Both the position numbers and the translations under genes were made by a program. From Halorarum halophilum (GTDB taxonomy: Archaea > Halobacteriota > Halobacteria > Halobacteriales > Haloferacaceae): a stretch of 64,000 nt of DNA. The stretch covers positions 3,038,001-3,102,000 of the forward strand of contig NZ_CP058529.1 in NCBI RefSeq assembly GCF_013401515.1, given 5' to 3'. Below, piece by piece: positions 16,560 to 26,247 of this stretch (its first letter is position 1; each line of letters starts with the position of its first letter). The notes under the pieces are model-generated. The model did not search any database. It was given only the letters and a program-made list of their open reading frames with translations, and was not told where the DNA came from.

Positions 16560-18740
16560 ATGACCCTTTCAACGACCGAGTACGGAACCGAACGGGAGGT
16601 AGAGGATCCGATCATGCAGGTGCGCAACGCGTCGGTCACGTTCGACATGGAGCGGGGCGACTCGCGCGTGCTCGACGACGTCGACCTCGACATCCAGCGC
16701 AACGAGGTGCTCGGCGTCGTCGGGGAGAGCGGGAGCGGGAAGTCGATGCTCGCGTCCGGGCTGCTCGACGCCGTCGTCGACACCGGCGTGCTCACGGGCG
16801 AGCTCACGTACCGCCCGAAGGACGGGGAGCCGGTGGACGTGCTCGATCTTACGGACTCGGAGCTGAGGGAGTTCCGCTGGGAGCAGGTCTCGATGGTGTT
16901 CCAGGGCGCGATGAGCTCGTTCAACCCGGTGCGCGAGATCAGCACCCACTTCGTCGAGACCCTGAGCGCGCACGACTACAACGTCGACGAAGGGATGGAG
17001 CGGGCCGAACAGCTGCTCAGAGACCTGTATCTCGACCCCGATCGGGTGCTCAACTCGTACCCGCACGAGCTCAGCGGGGGGATGAAACAGCGGGCGCTAA
17101 TCGCGCTCAGCCTCATCCTCGAGCCGGAGGTGCTCGTGATGGACGAGCCGACGGCGGCGCTGGACCTGCTGATGCAGCGCTCGATCATCGCGCTGCTCGA
17201 GGACCTGAAGGACCAGTACGACCTGACCATCGTCTTCATCACCCACGACCTGCCCCTCATCGCCGACCTCGTCGACCGCATCGCGGTGATGTACGCGTTC
17301 GAGATCGCCGAACTCGGGCCGACGCGGGAGATCCTGGAGTTCCCCGCACACCCGTACACGCGGCTCCTATTGAAGTCGACGCCGAACCTCGGGTCGCCGA
17401 TCGAGGAGATGCGGCCGGTCGAGGGGAGCGCACCCGACCCGGTGAACGTCCCGTCGGGCTGTTCGTTCCACCCGCGCTGCCCGCTCTCGGACGAGACCTG
17501 CGAGATGCAGGATCCCGCGGCGTACCCGGTCGACGACGATCACCACGTCCACTGCCACCACTGGGAGGAGTCCGCCGAGGCGATCCCGATGGCCGACGAC
17601 GCCGCCTCGTCGGACGCGTTCGCCGACCACGACGTCGGGACGGCGACCGCCGTGGCCCGCGGCACGAACGAGCAACCGGTCGTGTCGCTCTCCGACCTCG
17701 AGGTCCACTTCGAGCAGGCGAAGGGGTTCCTCGACGTGTTCTCCTCGCCCGACACGGTCAAAGCGGTCGACGGCATCTCGCTGGACGTCTACGAGAACGA
17801 CGTGGTCGTCCTCGTCGGCGAGTCCGGGTGCGGGAAGACGACGCTCGGCAAGGCCGCCGTGGGGCTCCAGCGACCGACCGGCGGGAGCGTGGAGTACCGC
17901 GGCCACGACATCTGGGACGTGCGGGAATCGGGGAGCGACGACATGACGTGGGGGCAGATCCGGCGCTCGCTCCAGATCGTCCACCAGGACCCCGGCAGTT
18001 CGCTCAATCCCCACCGACGGATCAAGGCGAGCCTGCAGGAACCACTCAAGCGCTGGAACGCCGACCTCGACGGGAACGACCGGAAGCAGCGCATCCTCAG
18101 CCTGCTCGAACACGTCGGCATGTCGCCCGCGGAGGACTACTTCGAGCGCTACCCCCACCAGCTCTCGGGCGGCGAACAACAGCGCGTCGCGCTCATCCGC
18201 GCGATGCTGATGAACCCGGACCTCATCCTCGCGGACGAGCCGGTCTCTGCGCTGGACGTGAGCCTCCGGGTCGAGATGATGGACATGATGATCCAGCTCC
18301 AGGACGTGTTCGACACGTCGTACCTGTTCATCAGCCACGACCTCTCGAACGCCCGGTACATCGCGCAGCGGACCGGCGGCCGCATCGGCGTCGTCTACCT
18401 CGGCGAACTCGTCGAGATCGGCCCGCCCGAGCAGATCATCCACAACCCCCAGCACCCGTACACGCAGGCGCTCCGATGGGCGACCCCAGAACTCTCCGCC
18501 GAGGAGGCCGAGGGCGAGGTCGACGACTCCCCCATCCGGACGATCGACATCCCGGACCCGACGAACCCCCCGAGCGGGTGCCGGTACCACACCCGCTGTC
18601 CGGAGGCGCGGGAGGTATGTCGCACGACCGAACCGGAGTCGTACGGCGCGTCGGACGCGGACGACCACAGGGTCGCCTGCTTCCGCTCGGTCGACGACCA
18701 CGAGTACTGGAACAGCGAGTCCATCGTCGGCGACGACTGA
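16560..18740 (+). CDS. fused double ABC ATPase (DppD-DppF type)
   Basis: A 726-residue protein carrying two complete ATPase halves. Half 1: Walker [10 protein letters not shown] (about 55-63), signature [10 protein letters not shown], Walker [12 protein letters not shown], then the oligopeptide-type C-terminal region with CSFHPRCP. Half 2: Walker [10 protein letters not shown] (about 420-428), signature [11 protein letters not shown], Walker [12 protein letters not shown] and CRYHTRCP. A linker of about 40 residues joins them. It energises the importer formed with the two upstream permeases, starting four bases after the permease stop with GGAGGA upstream. In importer 2 the same two halves are separate, overlapping genes (50162, 51232). 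Confidence 0.92.
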   Translation: MTLSTTEYGTEREVEDPIMQVRNASVTFDMERGDSRVLDDVDLDIQRNEVLGVVGESGSGKSMLASGLLDAVVDTGVLTGELTYRPKDGEPVDVLDLTDSELREFRWEQVSMVFQGAMSSFNPVREISTHFVETLSAHDYNVDEGMERAEQLLRDLYLDPDRVLNSYPHELSGGMKQRALIALSLILEPEVLVMDEPTAALDLLMQRSIIALLEDLKDQYDLTIVFITHDLPLIADLVDRIAVMYAFEIAELGPTREILEFPAHPYTRLLLKSTPNLGSPIEEMRPVEGSAPDPVNVPSGCSFHPRCPLSDETCEMQDPAAYPVDDDHHVHCHHWEESAEAIPMADDAASSDAFADHDVGTATAVARGTNEQPVVSLSDLEVHFEQAKGFLDVFSSPDTVKAVDGISLDVYENDVVVLVGESGCGKTTLGKAAVGLQRPTGGSVEYRGHDIWDVRESGSDDMTWGQIRRSLQIVHQDPGSSLNPHRRIKASLQEPLKRWNADLDGNDRKQRILSLLEHVGMSPAEDYFERYPHQLSGGEQQRVALIRAMLMNPDLILADEPVSALDVSLRVEMMDMMIQLQDVFDTSYLFISHDLSNARYIAQRTGGRIGVVYLGELVEIGPPEQIIHNPQHPYTQALRWATPELSAEEAEGEVDDSPIRTIDIPDPTNPPSGCRYHTRCPEAREVCRTTEPESYGASDADDHRVACFRSVDDHEYWNSESIVGDD

Positions 18741-18832
18741 GCGACGCTCCTTCCTCCTCCGTCGGCCATCGTAGTCCGGCCGGCCGACCCAAACGTTACG
18801 TGGTGTACCGTCGTGTGTGTCGCTAGCGCACG

Positions 18833-19966
18833 ATGGAGATCAGCGATATCGAGACGATCAGGTTCACGTACCGGTCGGGCAGGGTCCGCGATGGGAAGGG
18901 ACACTCCCACCCCGGAGCGCCGCACGAGACGGTCGGGAGCATCACCCGCGTCGTCGTCGACGGCGGCCCGGACGGCTACTGCACCGGCGGCGACAGACGG
19001 GCGAACGAACTGGCGGCGGAGTACCTCCGGGGGGAGGACCCCCTCGAACGCGAGCGGCTCTGGCAGCGGCTCAATCGGTCCCAGCGGCTCCACAAGGGGA
19101 CGTTCAGCGACTCGAACGTCTCCCGCATCGACTGCGCACTGTGGGACGTCGCCGGCAAGCACTTCGACGTGCCGGTGTACAGGCTGCTCGGGGGACACAG
19201 GGAGCACGTCCCCGCCTACGGCTCCACGATGGTCGGCGACGACGACCCCGACGGGCTGGGCACCCCGGAGGCGTACGCCGCGTTCGCGACCGACCTGCTC
19301 GATGAGGGGTACGGGGCCATCAAGCTCCACACGTGGATGCCGCCGTACGACGCCGACCCCGACCGCGTCGTCGAGGCGTGCCGGGCCGTCCGGGACGCAG
19401 TCGGGCCGGACGTGGAACTAATGCTCGATTCCCATCACTTCTACAGCCGAACGGAGGCGAAGCGGATCGGGCGGGCGCTGGCGGAACTCGACTTCAGGTG
19501 GTTCGAGGAGCCGATGGACGAGCACTCGATGTCCTCCTACGAGTGGCTCACGCGGAACGTCGACGTCCCGGTCGTGGGCCCGGAGACCGCGGAGGGGCAG
19601 ATGTACACCCGCGCCGAGTGGATCAAGCGCGGCATCGCGGACATCAGCCGGGTCGGCGTGGCCGACGTCGGCGGGCTCACCCCCGCGATCAAGACGGTCC
19701 ACCTCTGCGAGTCGTTCAACGTGCCGTGCGAGGTCCACGGCGGCAACGCGCCGAATCTCCACCTGCTCGGCGCGATGGCGAACCCGGGCGAGTACTACGA
19801 ACGCGGCCTGCTCCACCCGAAGTACGAGTACGACGAGGCGACCCCCTGGCTGACCGACCCCGTCGACCCCCTCGGCGAGGACGGCACCGTCCGCGTTCCC
19901 CAGGAGCCGGGACTCGGCTACTCGTTCGACTGGGACTTCGTCGAGGCGAACCGCGTCGAGAACTGA
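18833..19966 (+). CDS. enolase-superfamily sugar-acid dehydratase (MR/MLE), KxH type (1)
   Basis: A 377-residue member of the mandelate racemase/muconate-lactonizing group, which abstract a proton next to a carboxylate with Mg2+ help, usually to dehydrate sugar acids. Capping domain 1-120 with IDCALWDVAGK; barrel motifs KLHTW (Lys about 163), LMLDSHHF (metal Asp about 199), WFEEPMDE and VGPETAEG (metal Glu), and EVHGGNAPN. The usual K-x-K is K-x-His here, so exact chemistry is uncertain. It follows importer 1 on the same strand. A close paralogue follows importer 2 at 52689, indicating module duplication. Confidence 0.85.
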   Translation: MEISDIETIRFTYRSGRVRDGKGHSHPGAPHETVGSITRVVVDGGPDGYCTGGDRRANELAAEYLRGEDPLERERLWQRLNRSQRLHKGTFSDSNVSRIDCALWDVAGKHFDVPVYRLLGGHREHVPAYGSTMVGDDDPDGLGTPEAYAAFATDLLDEGYGAIKLHTWMPPYDADPDRVVEACRAVRDAVGPDVELMLDSHHFYSRTEAKRIGRALAELDFRWFEEPMDEHSMSSYEWLTRNVDVPVVGPETAEGQMYTRAEWIKRGIADISRVGVADVGGLTPAIKTVHLCESFNVPCEVHGGNAPNLHLLGAMANPGEYYERGLLHPKYEYDEATPWLTDPVDPLGEDGTVRVPQEPGLGYSFDWDFVEANRVEN

Positions 19967-20085
19967 CCGGGGCGGGTTCCGTCGGCGCGATGCCCGCGGA
20001 ACGCGACCTGGGAACCGTCCGTGGCGTCCCGCGTGGCGCGCGGCGACGCGGCGGGTGAAAACTTAACCCGAACGCCACCGACGGA

Positions 20086-20526
20086 ATGGGTATGGACTCG
20101 TTCGAATCAGACGACGGCCACGTCGTCGTCCGCCTCGACCGCGGCGACCTCGTACTCGAATCGCTCACCGACGCCTGCGCCGACCACGACGTCGACACCG
20201 GCGCCGTCGTCTCGGGCATCGGGACGTTCAGCGGCCTGAAGATCCACTACGTGAACCGGACCGACCTCCCGGAGGAGCAGGCAGACCGGAACGTGACCCT
20301 CGAACTCGACGGCTCGTGGGAGGTGACGAACGTCGGCGGCGTCGTGGCCGACGGGGAGCCCCACCTGCACGTCACGGCGTTCGACGGCGACCGGACGGTC
20401 GGCGGTCACCTCGAGGAGGGGAACGAGGTGAACGTGCTCGGTGAGTTCACGATTCGGAAGTTCCAGGGGCTCTCACTCGAACGGCGGCCGGGCGACCACG
20501 GGATCTCACAGCTCCGGCGTCGGTGA
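20086..20526 (+). CDS. PPC-domain (DUF296) protein
   Basis: A 146-residue cytoplasmic protein of the PPC/DUF296 fold found in plant AT-hook factors and as stand-alone bacterial and archaeal proteins. Visible landmarks are VVSGIGTFSG (about 44-53), the HLHVTAFDGDRTVGGHL segment with clustered histidines (about 97-113), and EFTIRKFQG. The family forms trimers; prokaryotic functions are mostly unknown. A CTTAACC element near 20061-20067 is a plausible TATA box. An internal Met two codons later is an alternative start. The next gene is convergent with a 3-bp gap. Confidence 0.75.
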   Translation: MGMDSFESDDGHVVVRLDRGDLVLESLTDACADHDVDTGAVVSGIGTFSGLKIHYVNRTDLPEEQADRNVTLELDGSWEVTNVGGVVADGEPHLHVTAFDGDRTVGGHLEEGNEVNVLGEFTIRKFQGLSLERRPGDHGISQLRRR

Positions 20527-20529
20527 CGG

Positions 20530-20766
20530 TCAGCGACGCCGCCACTGGATGAGAGAATAGGTGGTCACCCCGAACAGCACGAGCGCCGTCCCCCAGATGA
20601 CGAAGATCGCGGCCCACACGCCGGTGTTGATGAGGAGTCCGATGACGACCAGGACGAGGCCGAGCGTCGCGAGCGAGAGGGTGGCCGAGTTCCTCAGGGT
20701 TCCCAGCACGGTCGACGCTCCCCAGGACCGGTCCTCGCGCCCGCTGGCCCGTTCTACTGAACTCAT
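20530..20766 (-). CDS. small two-helix membrane protein
   Basis: A 78-residue protein with a polar N-terminus and two hydrophobic helices (about 32-48 and 51-72), ending in a basic WRRR tail. A TATATG box on the minus strand at 20791-20797 is 25-31 bases before the chosen ATG at 20766, which selects this start over the longer reading frame. Its C-terminal half, WGTALVLFGVTTY, resembles WGISLVLVSVGSF of the small protein at 52356, so the two are probably related. Function unknown. Confidence 0.65.
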   Translation of the reverse strand: MSSVERASGREDRSWGASTVLGTLRNSATLSLATLGLVLVVIGLLINTGVWAAIFVIWGTALVLFGVTTYSLIQWRRR

Positions 20767-20858
20767 TACTACCGTGTTACGGAATGCCACCATATATCGG
20801 TTGGGGTCCGGCGGCGAACTCGGCGCCGCGAGGTACCCCTCGGACTGCCCACCGCCTG

Positions 20859-21698
20859 CTACTCGGGCGGCCCGTCCCACTCCGCGCTGTCGTCCTGCGG
20901 GTCGTACCCGAGCGTCGCCCGCGCGTGTTCGAGGTCGAACCACCGGGACCGGTTGTCGCTCACCCCGTTGAAGACGTCGAACTCGACGGTGTCGTCCCGG
21001 AGACAGCGGTCGATCATGTGCGCGAAGTCGCGCCGTGACTGCCAGGTCGACGTCATCCGGGCGACCGCCTCCTCGTACTCGGCGCTGCCGCGCTCCCACT
21101 CCCCCTCGTCGGCGCCCTGTTCGGCGTCGCCGTAGGGGTGGTCGTACTCCTCGTCGTTGACGGTGCAGATGCGGAGCGCGTAGAACCGTTTCGGGTACTC
21201 GTACTCCTCCACGTAGTAGCGGCCGAGGTCCTCCCCGAAGCTCTTCGAGGCGCCGTAGTACGAGTCGGGACGGACGGGAACCTCGTGGTCGAGGACGAGG
21301 TCGAACCCCCTCGAGTAGATCTCCGGCCTGTGCTCGAGTTCGTACATCCCCACGACGTGGTTCGAGGAGCCGAAGACGAACGATTCGACCTCGGCCTCCC
21401 GGGCGGCCTCCAGCGCGTTGTACATGCCGACGATGTTCGGTTCGAGGACGTCCCCCCAGTCCCCGTCGGTGAGCGGGTAGGCCGCGAGGTGGATGACGGC
21501 GTCCCGTCCCTCGAACGCGTCCCGGAGCGTCTCGTAGTCGGCGATGTCGCCGACGACGGTGTCGTAGCCGCCGTACGGGTGGTCAGGCGGCCTGTCCGAC
21601 CGGTTGTAGTAGGTGAAGTCGTACCCCTCTCGGTCGTGCAGGTGGTCGATGATAGCCGTCCCGCAGCGACCGTACGCGCCTGTTACGAGTACGTCCAT
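20859..21698 (-). CDS. udh: uronate dehydrogenase (NAD-dependent SDR)
   Basis: A 279-residue extended short-chain dehydrogenase. TGAYGRCG (6-13) is the NAD-binding glycine motif; FGSSNHVVG (109-117) holds the catalytic Ser and YYGASK (147-152) the Tyr/Lys. SSNH, RPDSYYGASKSFGE, the STW region and DLEHARATLGY match bacterial uronate dehydrogenases, which oxidise galacturonate or glucuronate to the aldaro-lactone. The ATG at 21698 follows a TTTTAATA box (21721-21728) at leaderless spacing. It is divergent from nothing and followed on the same strand by none; a dehydratase lies just upstream at 21796. It would be the entry enzyme of an oxidative galacturonate pathway. Confidence 0.8.
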   Translation of the reverse strand: MDVLVTGAYGRCGTAIIDHLHDREGYDFTYYNRSDRPPDHPYGGYDTVVGDIADYETLRDAFEGRDAVIHLAAYPLTDGDWGDVLEPNIVGMYNALEAAREAEVESFVFGSSNHVVGMYELEHRPEIYSRGFDLVLDHEVPVRPDSYYGASKSFGEDLGRYYVEEYEYPKRFYALRICTVNDEEYDHPYGDAEQGADEGEWERGSAEYEEAVARMTSTWQSRRDFAHMIDRCLRDDTVEFDVFNGVSDNRSRWFDLEHARATLGYDPQDDSAEWDGPPE

Positions 21699-21795
21699 AC
21701 GGGTAGGGCAGGCGGTTCGATATTAAAAGGTCTGGTCCAAGCGACCGACCGGAACGCGGCGGCGGGCGGCGTGGGACGAACGATCCACGTCCCGT

Positions 21796-22929
21796 TCAGT
21801 CGTCCCGGTAGCGCTCGACGGCGCTCTCGTCGACCGAGATGCCGAGTCCGGGTTCCTGTGGGACGTCGAGGGTTCCGCCGGTCGGGTCGAACGGCGTCTC
21901 CAGGATCTCCGACCGGAGCGGGTTCTCGCTCCGGTCGAACTCCAGCATCATCGGCTCCGGCACGTTCCGGGTGTGGGGGTACGGCGACACGCTGGCGGCG
22001 AACTGGACCGCCGCGGCCACGCCGACGGCGCTGTTCCACACGTGGGGCCGGACGGCGACGTTCTCCGTCGTCGCCATGTCCGCGATGAGCCGCGCCTCCG
22101 AGAGGCCGCCACACCGCCCCAGGTTCGGCTGGACGACGTCGACGAGTCGGTCGTCGACGAGCCGTTTGAACGCGAAGCGACCGTAGTGGGCCTCCCCCGC
22201 GGCGATCGGCGTGTCGATCCGGTTCTTCACCTCGCGGTAGCCCGACTCGTTCTCGGGGGGGACCGGCTCCTCGATCCACGCGACGTCGTACTCCTCGATC
22301 GCCCGCGCCGTCTTGATCGCCTGTCGCGGCCGGTAGTTGCCGTTCATGTCGACCATGAGCGCGGCGTCCTCGCCGAGGAGTTTGCGCGCCGTCCGGACGC
22401 GCTCGACGTCCGCCTCGAAGCCGCTCCCGATCTTGATCTTCGCGGCGGTGAACCCCTCCGCGACCGCCCGCTCGATCGGCTCCGCGATCGGCTGCTCCTC
22501 GGCGGTGAAGTACATCGTCGACGCGTACGGTGTCAGGGTGTGGCACTCCTCGCCGCCGAGGAGGCGGTGGACGGGCCGGCCGACCGTCTTGCCGATTACG
22601 TCCCAGCAGGCGACGTCGATGCCGCTGAGCGCGCTCTGGACGAAGACGCTCCCGCCGAAGTGGTAGGGATCGGTGTAGGATCGGTCGGCCAGCGACTCGA
22701 CGTCGAACGGGTCCATCCCGAGCACCCGGTCGCGGAACAGTTCGTCGACGGTCGCCTCGACGACGCTCCCCGGGGCGAACGCCTCCCCCCAGCCGACCGT
22801 CCCGTCGTCGGTCTCCAGTCGGACGAGCGAGGTCGCGCGCGTCCGGCCGAAGCCGCGCGAATCGCCCATCCCCTCGCCCTCCGGGAGCGACCACGAGAGC
22901 GGAATCACCTCCAGATCCGTTATCTCCAT
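21796..22929 (-). CDS. enolase-superfamily sugar-acid dehydratase, KxK type
   Basis: A 377-residue MR/MLE enzyme with a complete canonical active site: AAKIKIGSG (K-x-K), LMVDMNGNY (metal Asp), WIEEPVPP and AAGEAHYG (metal Glu), and VRPHVWNS (catalytic His with Asp partner region). Such enzymes dehydrate aldonates or aldarates to 2-keto-3-deoxy acids. Next to uronate dehydrogenase (20859) and divergent from a DHDPS-family gene (23101), a galactarate or related dehydratase is the best guess. The start at 22929 lies 22-29 bases from a GCTATAATGC promoter element (22951-22960, minus strand). Confidence 0.87.
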   Translation of the reverse strand: MEITDLEVIPLSWSLPEGEGMGDSRGFGRTRATSLVRLETDDGTVGWGEAFAPGSVVEATVDELFRDRVLGMDPFDVESLADRSYTDPYHFGGSVFVQSALSGIDVACWDVIGKTVGRPVHRLLGGEECHTLTPYASTMYFTAEEQPIAEPIERAVAEGFTAAKIKIGSGFEADVERVRTARKLLGEDAALMVDMNGNYRPRQAIKTARAIEEYDVAWIEEPVPPENESGYREVKNRIDTPIAAGEAHYGRFAFKRLVDDRLVDVVQPNLGRCGGLSEARLIADMATTENVAVRPHVWNSAVGVAAAVQFAASVSPYPHTRNVPEPMMLEFDRSENPLRSEILETPFDPTGGTLDVPQEPGLGISVDESAVERYRDD

Positions 22930-23100
22930 GAACCGAGCAGTCGGCCGGGCGCATTATAGCTTGTGTCGACCGGCTGGACGGCTGATTCCGACCTCGACGC
23001 AGGGCTCCTTGCCCCGACATCCGAGCCGGGGCGGACACCGGAGCTGTGTACGGGGGGGCGGTAGCTTTATTTGAATTTCCGGTTTACTGTGAGTCACTCC

Positions 23101-24036
23101 ATGGCAAGAGCCGACCTCAGAGATAGCTATCGGGACGTCGCGTTCACCACAGCCACGCCGTTCGGCGAGGCGGACGGGGAGGTCCTCCACGACGCGCTGG
23201 CTGAGAACCTTTCGGGACTGTACGATGCCGGAGCACGCCAGTTCGTCCCCTGCGGGAACACGGGCGAGTACTACTCGCTCACGGACGAGGAGCGGGCCGA
23301 GATCGTCGAGACCCACGTGGCGGCGACCGGCGACGAGGCGACGGTGACCGCCGGCGCCGCGGGGAGCGTGGCGGAGATCGAACGCCTCGCGTCGGCCTAC
23401 GAGGAGGCGGGCGCGGACGCGATGATGGTGATGCACCCCGACCACACGTACGCGCACGAGGACGGCCTGAAGGAGTACTACCACGCCGTGTGCGACGCGA
23501 CCGACCTCGGCGTCGTCATCTACAAGCGTGGCCCCGAGGTGACGCGCGACACCCTCCTGGAGCTGTCCGAACGCGAAGAGGTCGTCGCCGTGAAGTTCGC
23601 CGTCAACGACATCAAGGAGTTCGCCCAGACGGTGGCCGACTCCTCGGGCGAGGTGACCTGGGTGAACGGGATCGCGGAGCGGTACGCGCTCTCGTTCGCG
23701 ATCGAGGGGGCGAGCGGGTTCACGACCGGCATCGGGAACTTCGTCCCGGAGGCGACGCTGTCGCTATTCGACGCGGTCGAGGCGGAGGAGTGGGAGCGCG
23801 CCCGGCGCATCCAGCGCGTCCTGCGGCCGTACGAGGACCTCAGGGAGGACGTCGGCGAGGGCAACACGCTCCCGGCCGCGAACAACGTCCCGGCGGTGAA
23901 GTACGGGATGGACCTGGCGGGGTACCACGGCGGCCCGGTGCGGAGCCCCCTCGTCGACCTCTCGGAGCGGGACCGATCGCGGGCGGAGGAGCACTACGAC
24001 CGCATCGAGGCGGAGTCGCCCCTCGAAGTGATCTGA
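23101..24036 (+). CDS. DHDPS/NAL-family aldolase or decarboxylating dehydratase (1)
   Basis: A 311-residue TIM-barrel class I lyase. GNTGEYYSL (52-60) is the substrate carboxylate loop, Tyr141 in VVIYKRG the proton relay and Lys165 in VVAVKFAV the Schiff-base residue. The family includes 2-keto-3-deoxy-aldonate aldolases and 5-keto-4-deoxyglucarate dehydratase/decarboxylase (KdgD). The latter would complete a galacturonate-to-2-oxoglutarate-semialdehyde route with the genes at 20859, 57281 and 21796, but an aldolase role is equally compatible. Start at 23101 follows a TTTATTTG box (23066-23073). A paralogue with an altered loop is at 31884. Confidence 0.85.
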   Translation: MARADLRDSYRDVAFTTATPFGEADGEVLHDALAENLSGLYDAGARQFVPCGNTGEYYSLTDEERAEIVETHVAATGDEATVTAGAAGSVAEIERLASAYEEAGADAMMVMHPDHTYAHEDGLKEYYHAVCDATDLGVVIYKRGPEVTRDTLLELSEREEVVAVKFAVNDIKEFAQTVADSSGEVTWVNGIAERYALSFAIEGASGFTTGIGNFVPEATLSLFDAVEAEEWERARRIQRVLRPYEDLREDVGEGNTLPAANNVPAVKYGMDLAGYHGGPVRSPLVDLSERDRSRAEEHYDRIEAESPLEVI

Positions 24037-24126
24037 CCGGTCGAACTCGTTCACCGCGAAGCGGCACCCTCCGATATTCCTCCGTCCGAACCGCCCGTGA
24101 GGCGACCGGAACTCCTCCGTCTCGCC

Positions 24127-25371
24127 TCACGCGGATTCGTCGTACTCGAACTCCGTCCACGGGCCCTCGACGAACGGGTACTCCTCGAGGACGTCGAGGT
24201 CGACCGTGACGCCGAGTCCGGGACCGTCGGGCACGGCCAGCATGCCGTCGGCGATCTCTAGCCGCTCCCCGATGATGTCGAACGCGAGGTCGAACTGGTA
24301 CATCCCCGGGTCCTCGTCGGCGTCCAGGGCCGGATCGCCCTCGAAGACGGGGTACTCGAGCAGCCGGACTTCGGGGGCCGCGGCGACGAGGTGCGCGTTC
24401 GCGACGAGGCCGAGCCACGTCCCGAAGTTGTGCGGGACGAACTCGACGTCGCGCCCATGACAGAAATCGACCGCCTCCCGGCACCCGGTGTACCCCTCGT
24501 GATGGCGCACGTCACCCTGGAGGAAGTCCACTGCGCCGGTTCGGCCGAGTTCGACGAGCCCGGCCGCCGACTCCTCGCTCTCCCCGCCGGCGAGCGGGGC
24601 GCCCGTCTCCGCGAGGGCGACGTACCCGTCGTGGTCGTCGGGTTCGACGGGCTCCTCGATCCAGTAGGCGCCGGCCTCGGTCGCGTACTCGACCAGTCGA
24701 GCGACTGTCTCGTCCCCGTAGGCGTCGCGGAGCTTCCACCACGTGTGGACGTCGAGCATGAGCTCCATGTCGTCGACCGCCTTGACGAGCAGGTCGACCG
24801 TCCGGCGGTCGCCGTCGGGGCCGATGCCGGGCCGGTACTTGTACCCCATGAACCCCAGTTCCTCCAGGACCGCCGCCTGGTCGGCGTAGCCCGTCGGCTC
24901 CATGTACATCCCGGCGCTGGCGTACAGCGGGAGCTCGGTGGTCGGGGTAGTCCCGTACTCGTCCGCGAGGAGCTCGTAGATTGGCGCGCCGAGCCGCTTC
25001 CCCCGGATGTCGTGGAGGGCGACGTCGACGGCCGAGCACGCCTCCGTCAGGAGGTGGCCCGTCGGCCCGGCCCCCGCGAGCAGGTCGTGCGCGTCCGCGG
25101 GCTCGTCCAGCGTCTCACCCTCCAGCGCGTCGGCGACGGTGCCATCGACGAGGTCGGCGAACGTCCCCTGCGAGTCGCCCTCGAAGTACTCCCGCATGGC
25201 GGAGCTGCTCGCGCCAGCGGTGGCGACACCCCGCTCGCCGTCCCGCGTCTCGACGACGACGAGGACGACGTCACGCTTCCGGAGGCGGCGCGTCCCGCCG
25301 AAGAAGCGGCGTTCCTGCGGCGGGTCGATCGGCGACGAGAGCGCGTATCCTCGGACGGTGGAGATCTGCAT
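24127..25371 (-). CDS. enolase-superfamily dehydratase, divergent subgroup
   Basis: A 414-residue MR/MLE protein. It has the superfamily frame (SAVDVALHDIRGK in the capping/barrel junction, LMLDVHTWW, YWIEEPVEP, AGGESEE, VPHNFG) but the first lysine motif is YKYRPG rather than K-x-K, pointing to a subgroup of uncertain chemistry. The start at 25371 is favoured over 25389 because a GGTTTAGA element (25396-25403) sits at leaderless distance from it. It lies just downstream of the IclR regulator on the same strand (78 bp), so the two may be transcribed together. Confidence 0.82.
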   Translation of the reverse strand: MQISTVRGYALSSPIDPPQERRFFGGTRRLRKRDVVLVVVETRDGERGVATAGASSSAMREYFEGDSQGTFADLVDGTVADALEGETLDEPADAHDLLAGAGPTGHLLTEACSAVDVALHDIRGKRLGAPIYELLADEYGTTPTTELPLYASAGMYMEPTGYADQAAVLEELGFMGYKYRPGIGPDGDRRTVDLLVKAVDDMELMLDVHTWWKLRDAYGDETVARLVEYATEAGAYWIEEPVEPDDHDGYVALAETGAPLAGGESEESAAGLVELGRTGAVDFLQGDVRHHEGYTGCREAVDFCHGRDVEFVPHNFGTWLGLVANAHLVAAAPEVRLLEYPVFEGDPALDADEDPGMYQFDLAFDIIGERLEIADGMLAVPDGPGLGVTVDLDVLEEYPFVEGPWTEFEYDESA

Positions 25372-25449
25372 GGTGGTGGATGCGGACACGGGCGTCTAAA
25401 CCGTTCCGGCTCCCGCGAGTAGGACTGACGACGCCGAACCCGGCCGCGC

Positions 25450-26223
25450 TCAGGAGAACTTCGTGTTGAGCTCGATGACGTTCGCCGCCCGGCGGACGTA
25501 GTCGGAGAGCACGTCGTGGAAGCGGTCGTTCGTGAACCGGCTCGACGGCCCGGACACGCTAATCGCCCCCAGCACCTTCTCGCCGTTCTTGACGGGGGCG
25601 GAGACGCACCGGAGCCCCTCGATGTTCTCCTCGTCGTCGATCCCGTACCCGCGCTCGGCCGTCACCTCGAGTTCCTCGTAGAGCTCCTCGCGCGTCGTGA
25701 TCGTCTTGGGCGTCATCCTCGTCAGCTCGGTCGACTCGACGATCTCCTCGCGGCGCTCCGCCGGGAGGAACGCGAGAATCGTCTTCCCCAGCGAGGTGGA
25801 GTGGATCGGCTGCTGGGTTCCGATCCTGGAGGCCGTCTCGACCGCCCGGTCGCCCGTCGCCTTGCAGAGGTAGGAGATGCGACCGTGTTCCTCGATCCCG
25901 AACTGGGCGATCTCGCCGGTCTCCTCCGCCAGCGACTCGACTTCGTCCTGGATGACGTCATGGTTACCGACCTGTTCGCGGACGTGCGTCGCCATGTCGA
26001 GGATGCGGAGGCTCAGTCGATAGCTGTCCCCCTCGCGGACCAGGATCTCCCGCTCCTCTAGCGTCCGGAGGTGGCTGTGGATCGTGCTCTTCGAGTGTCC
26101 CAGCTCGCTCGCGAGTTCGGTCACCCCGATGTCGTCCCGCTCCTGGAGGACGTCGATGATGTTGAAGGCGATCTTCACCGACCGGATCGTTCGGCCCGAC
26201 GCGGGTCCCGCTTGCTCTGTCAT
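25450..26223 (-). CDS. IclR-family transcriptional regulator (1)
   Basis: A 257-residue regulator: N-terminal winged helix-turn-helix (about 18-80; IIDVLQERDDIGVTELASELG, then SKSTIHSHLRTLEE as recognition region) and a C-terminal IclR effector domain (GYGIDDEENIEGLRCVSAP, ISVSGPSS). Haloarchaeal IclR proteins control pentose and hexose pathways. It begins at 26223, 25-31 bases after a TTTATGT box, with a perfect 17-bp palindrome (26257-26273) touching the upstream side of that box, suggesting autoregulation. Two decayed copies of the gene lie at 32948-33225 and 58183-58262; a more distant IclR protein is at 34831. Confidence 0.93.
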   Translation of the reverse strand: MTEQAGPASGRTIRSVKIAFNIIDVLQERDDIGVTELASELGHSKSTIHSHLRTLEEREILVREGDSYRLSLRILDMATHVREQVGNHDVIQDEVESLAEETGEIAQFGIEEHGRISYLCKATGDRAVETASRIGTQQPIHSTSLGKTILAFLPAERREEIVESTELTRMTPKTITTREELYEELEVTAERGYGIDDEENIEGLRCVSAPVKNGEKVLGAISVSGPSSRFTNDRFHDVLSDYVRRAANVIELNTKFS

Positions 26224-26247
26224 ACCAGTGTAGCACACCCCATACCA

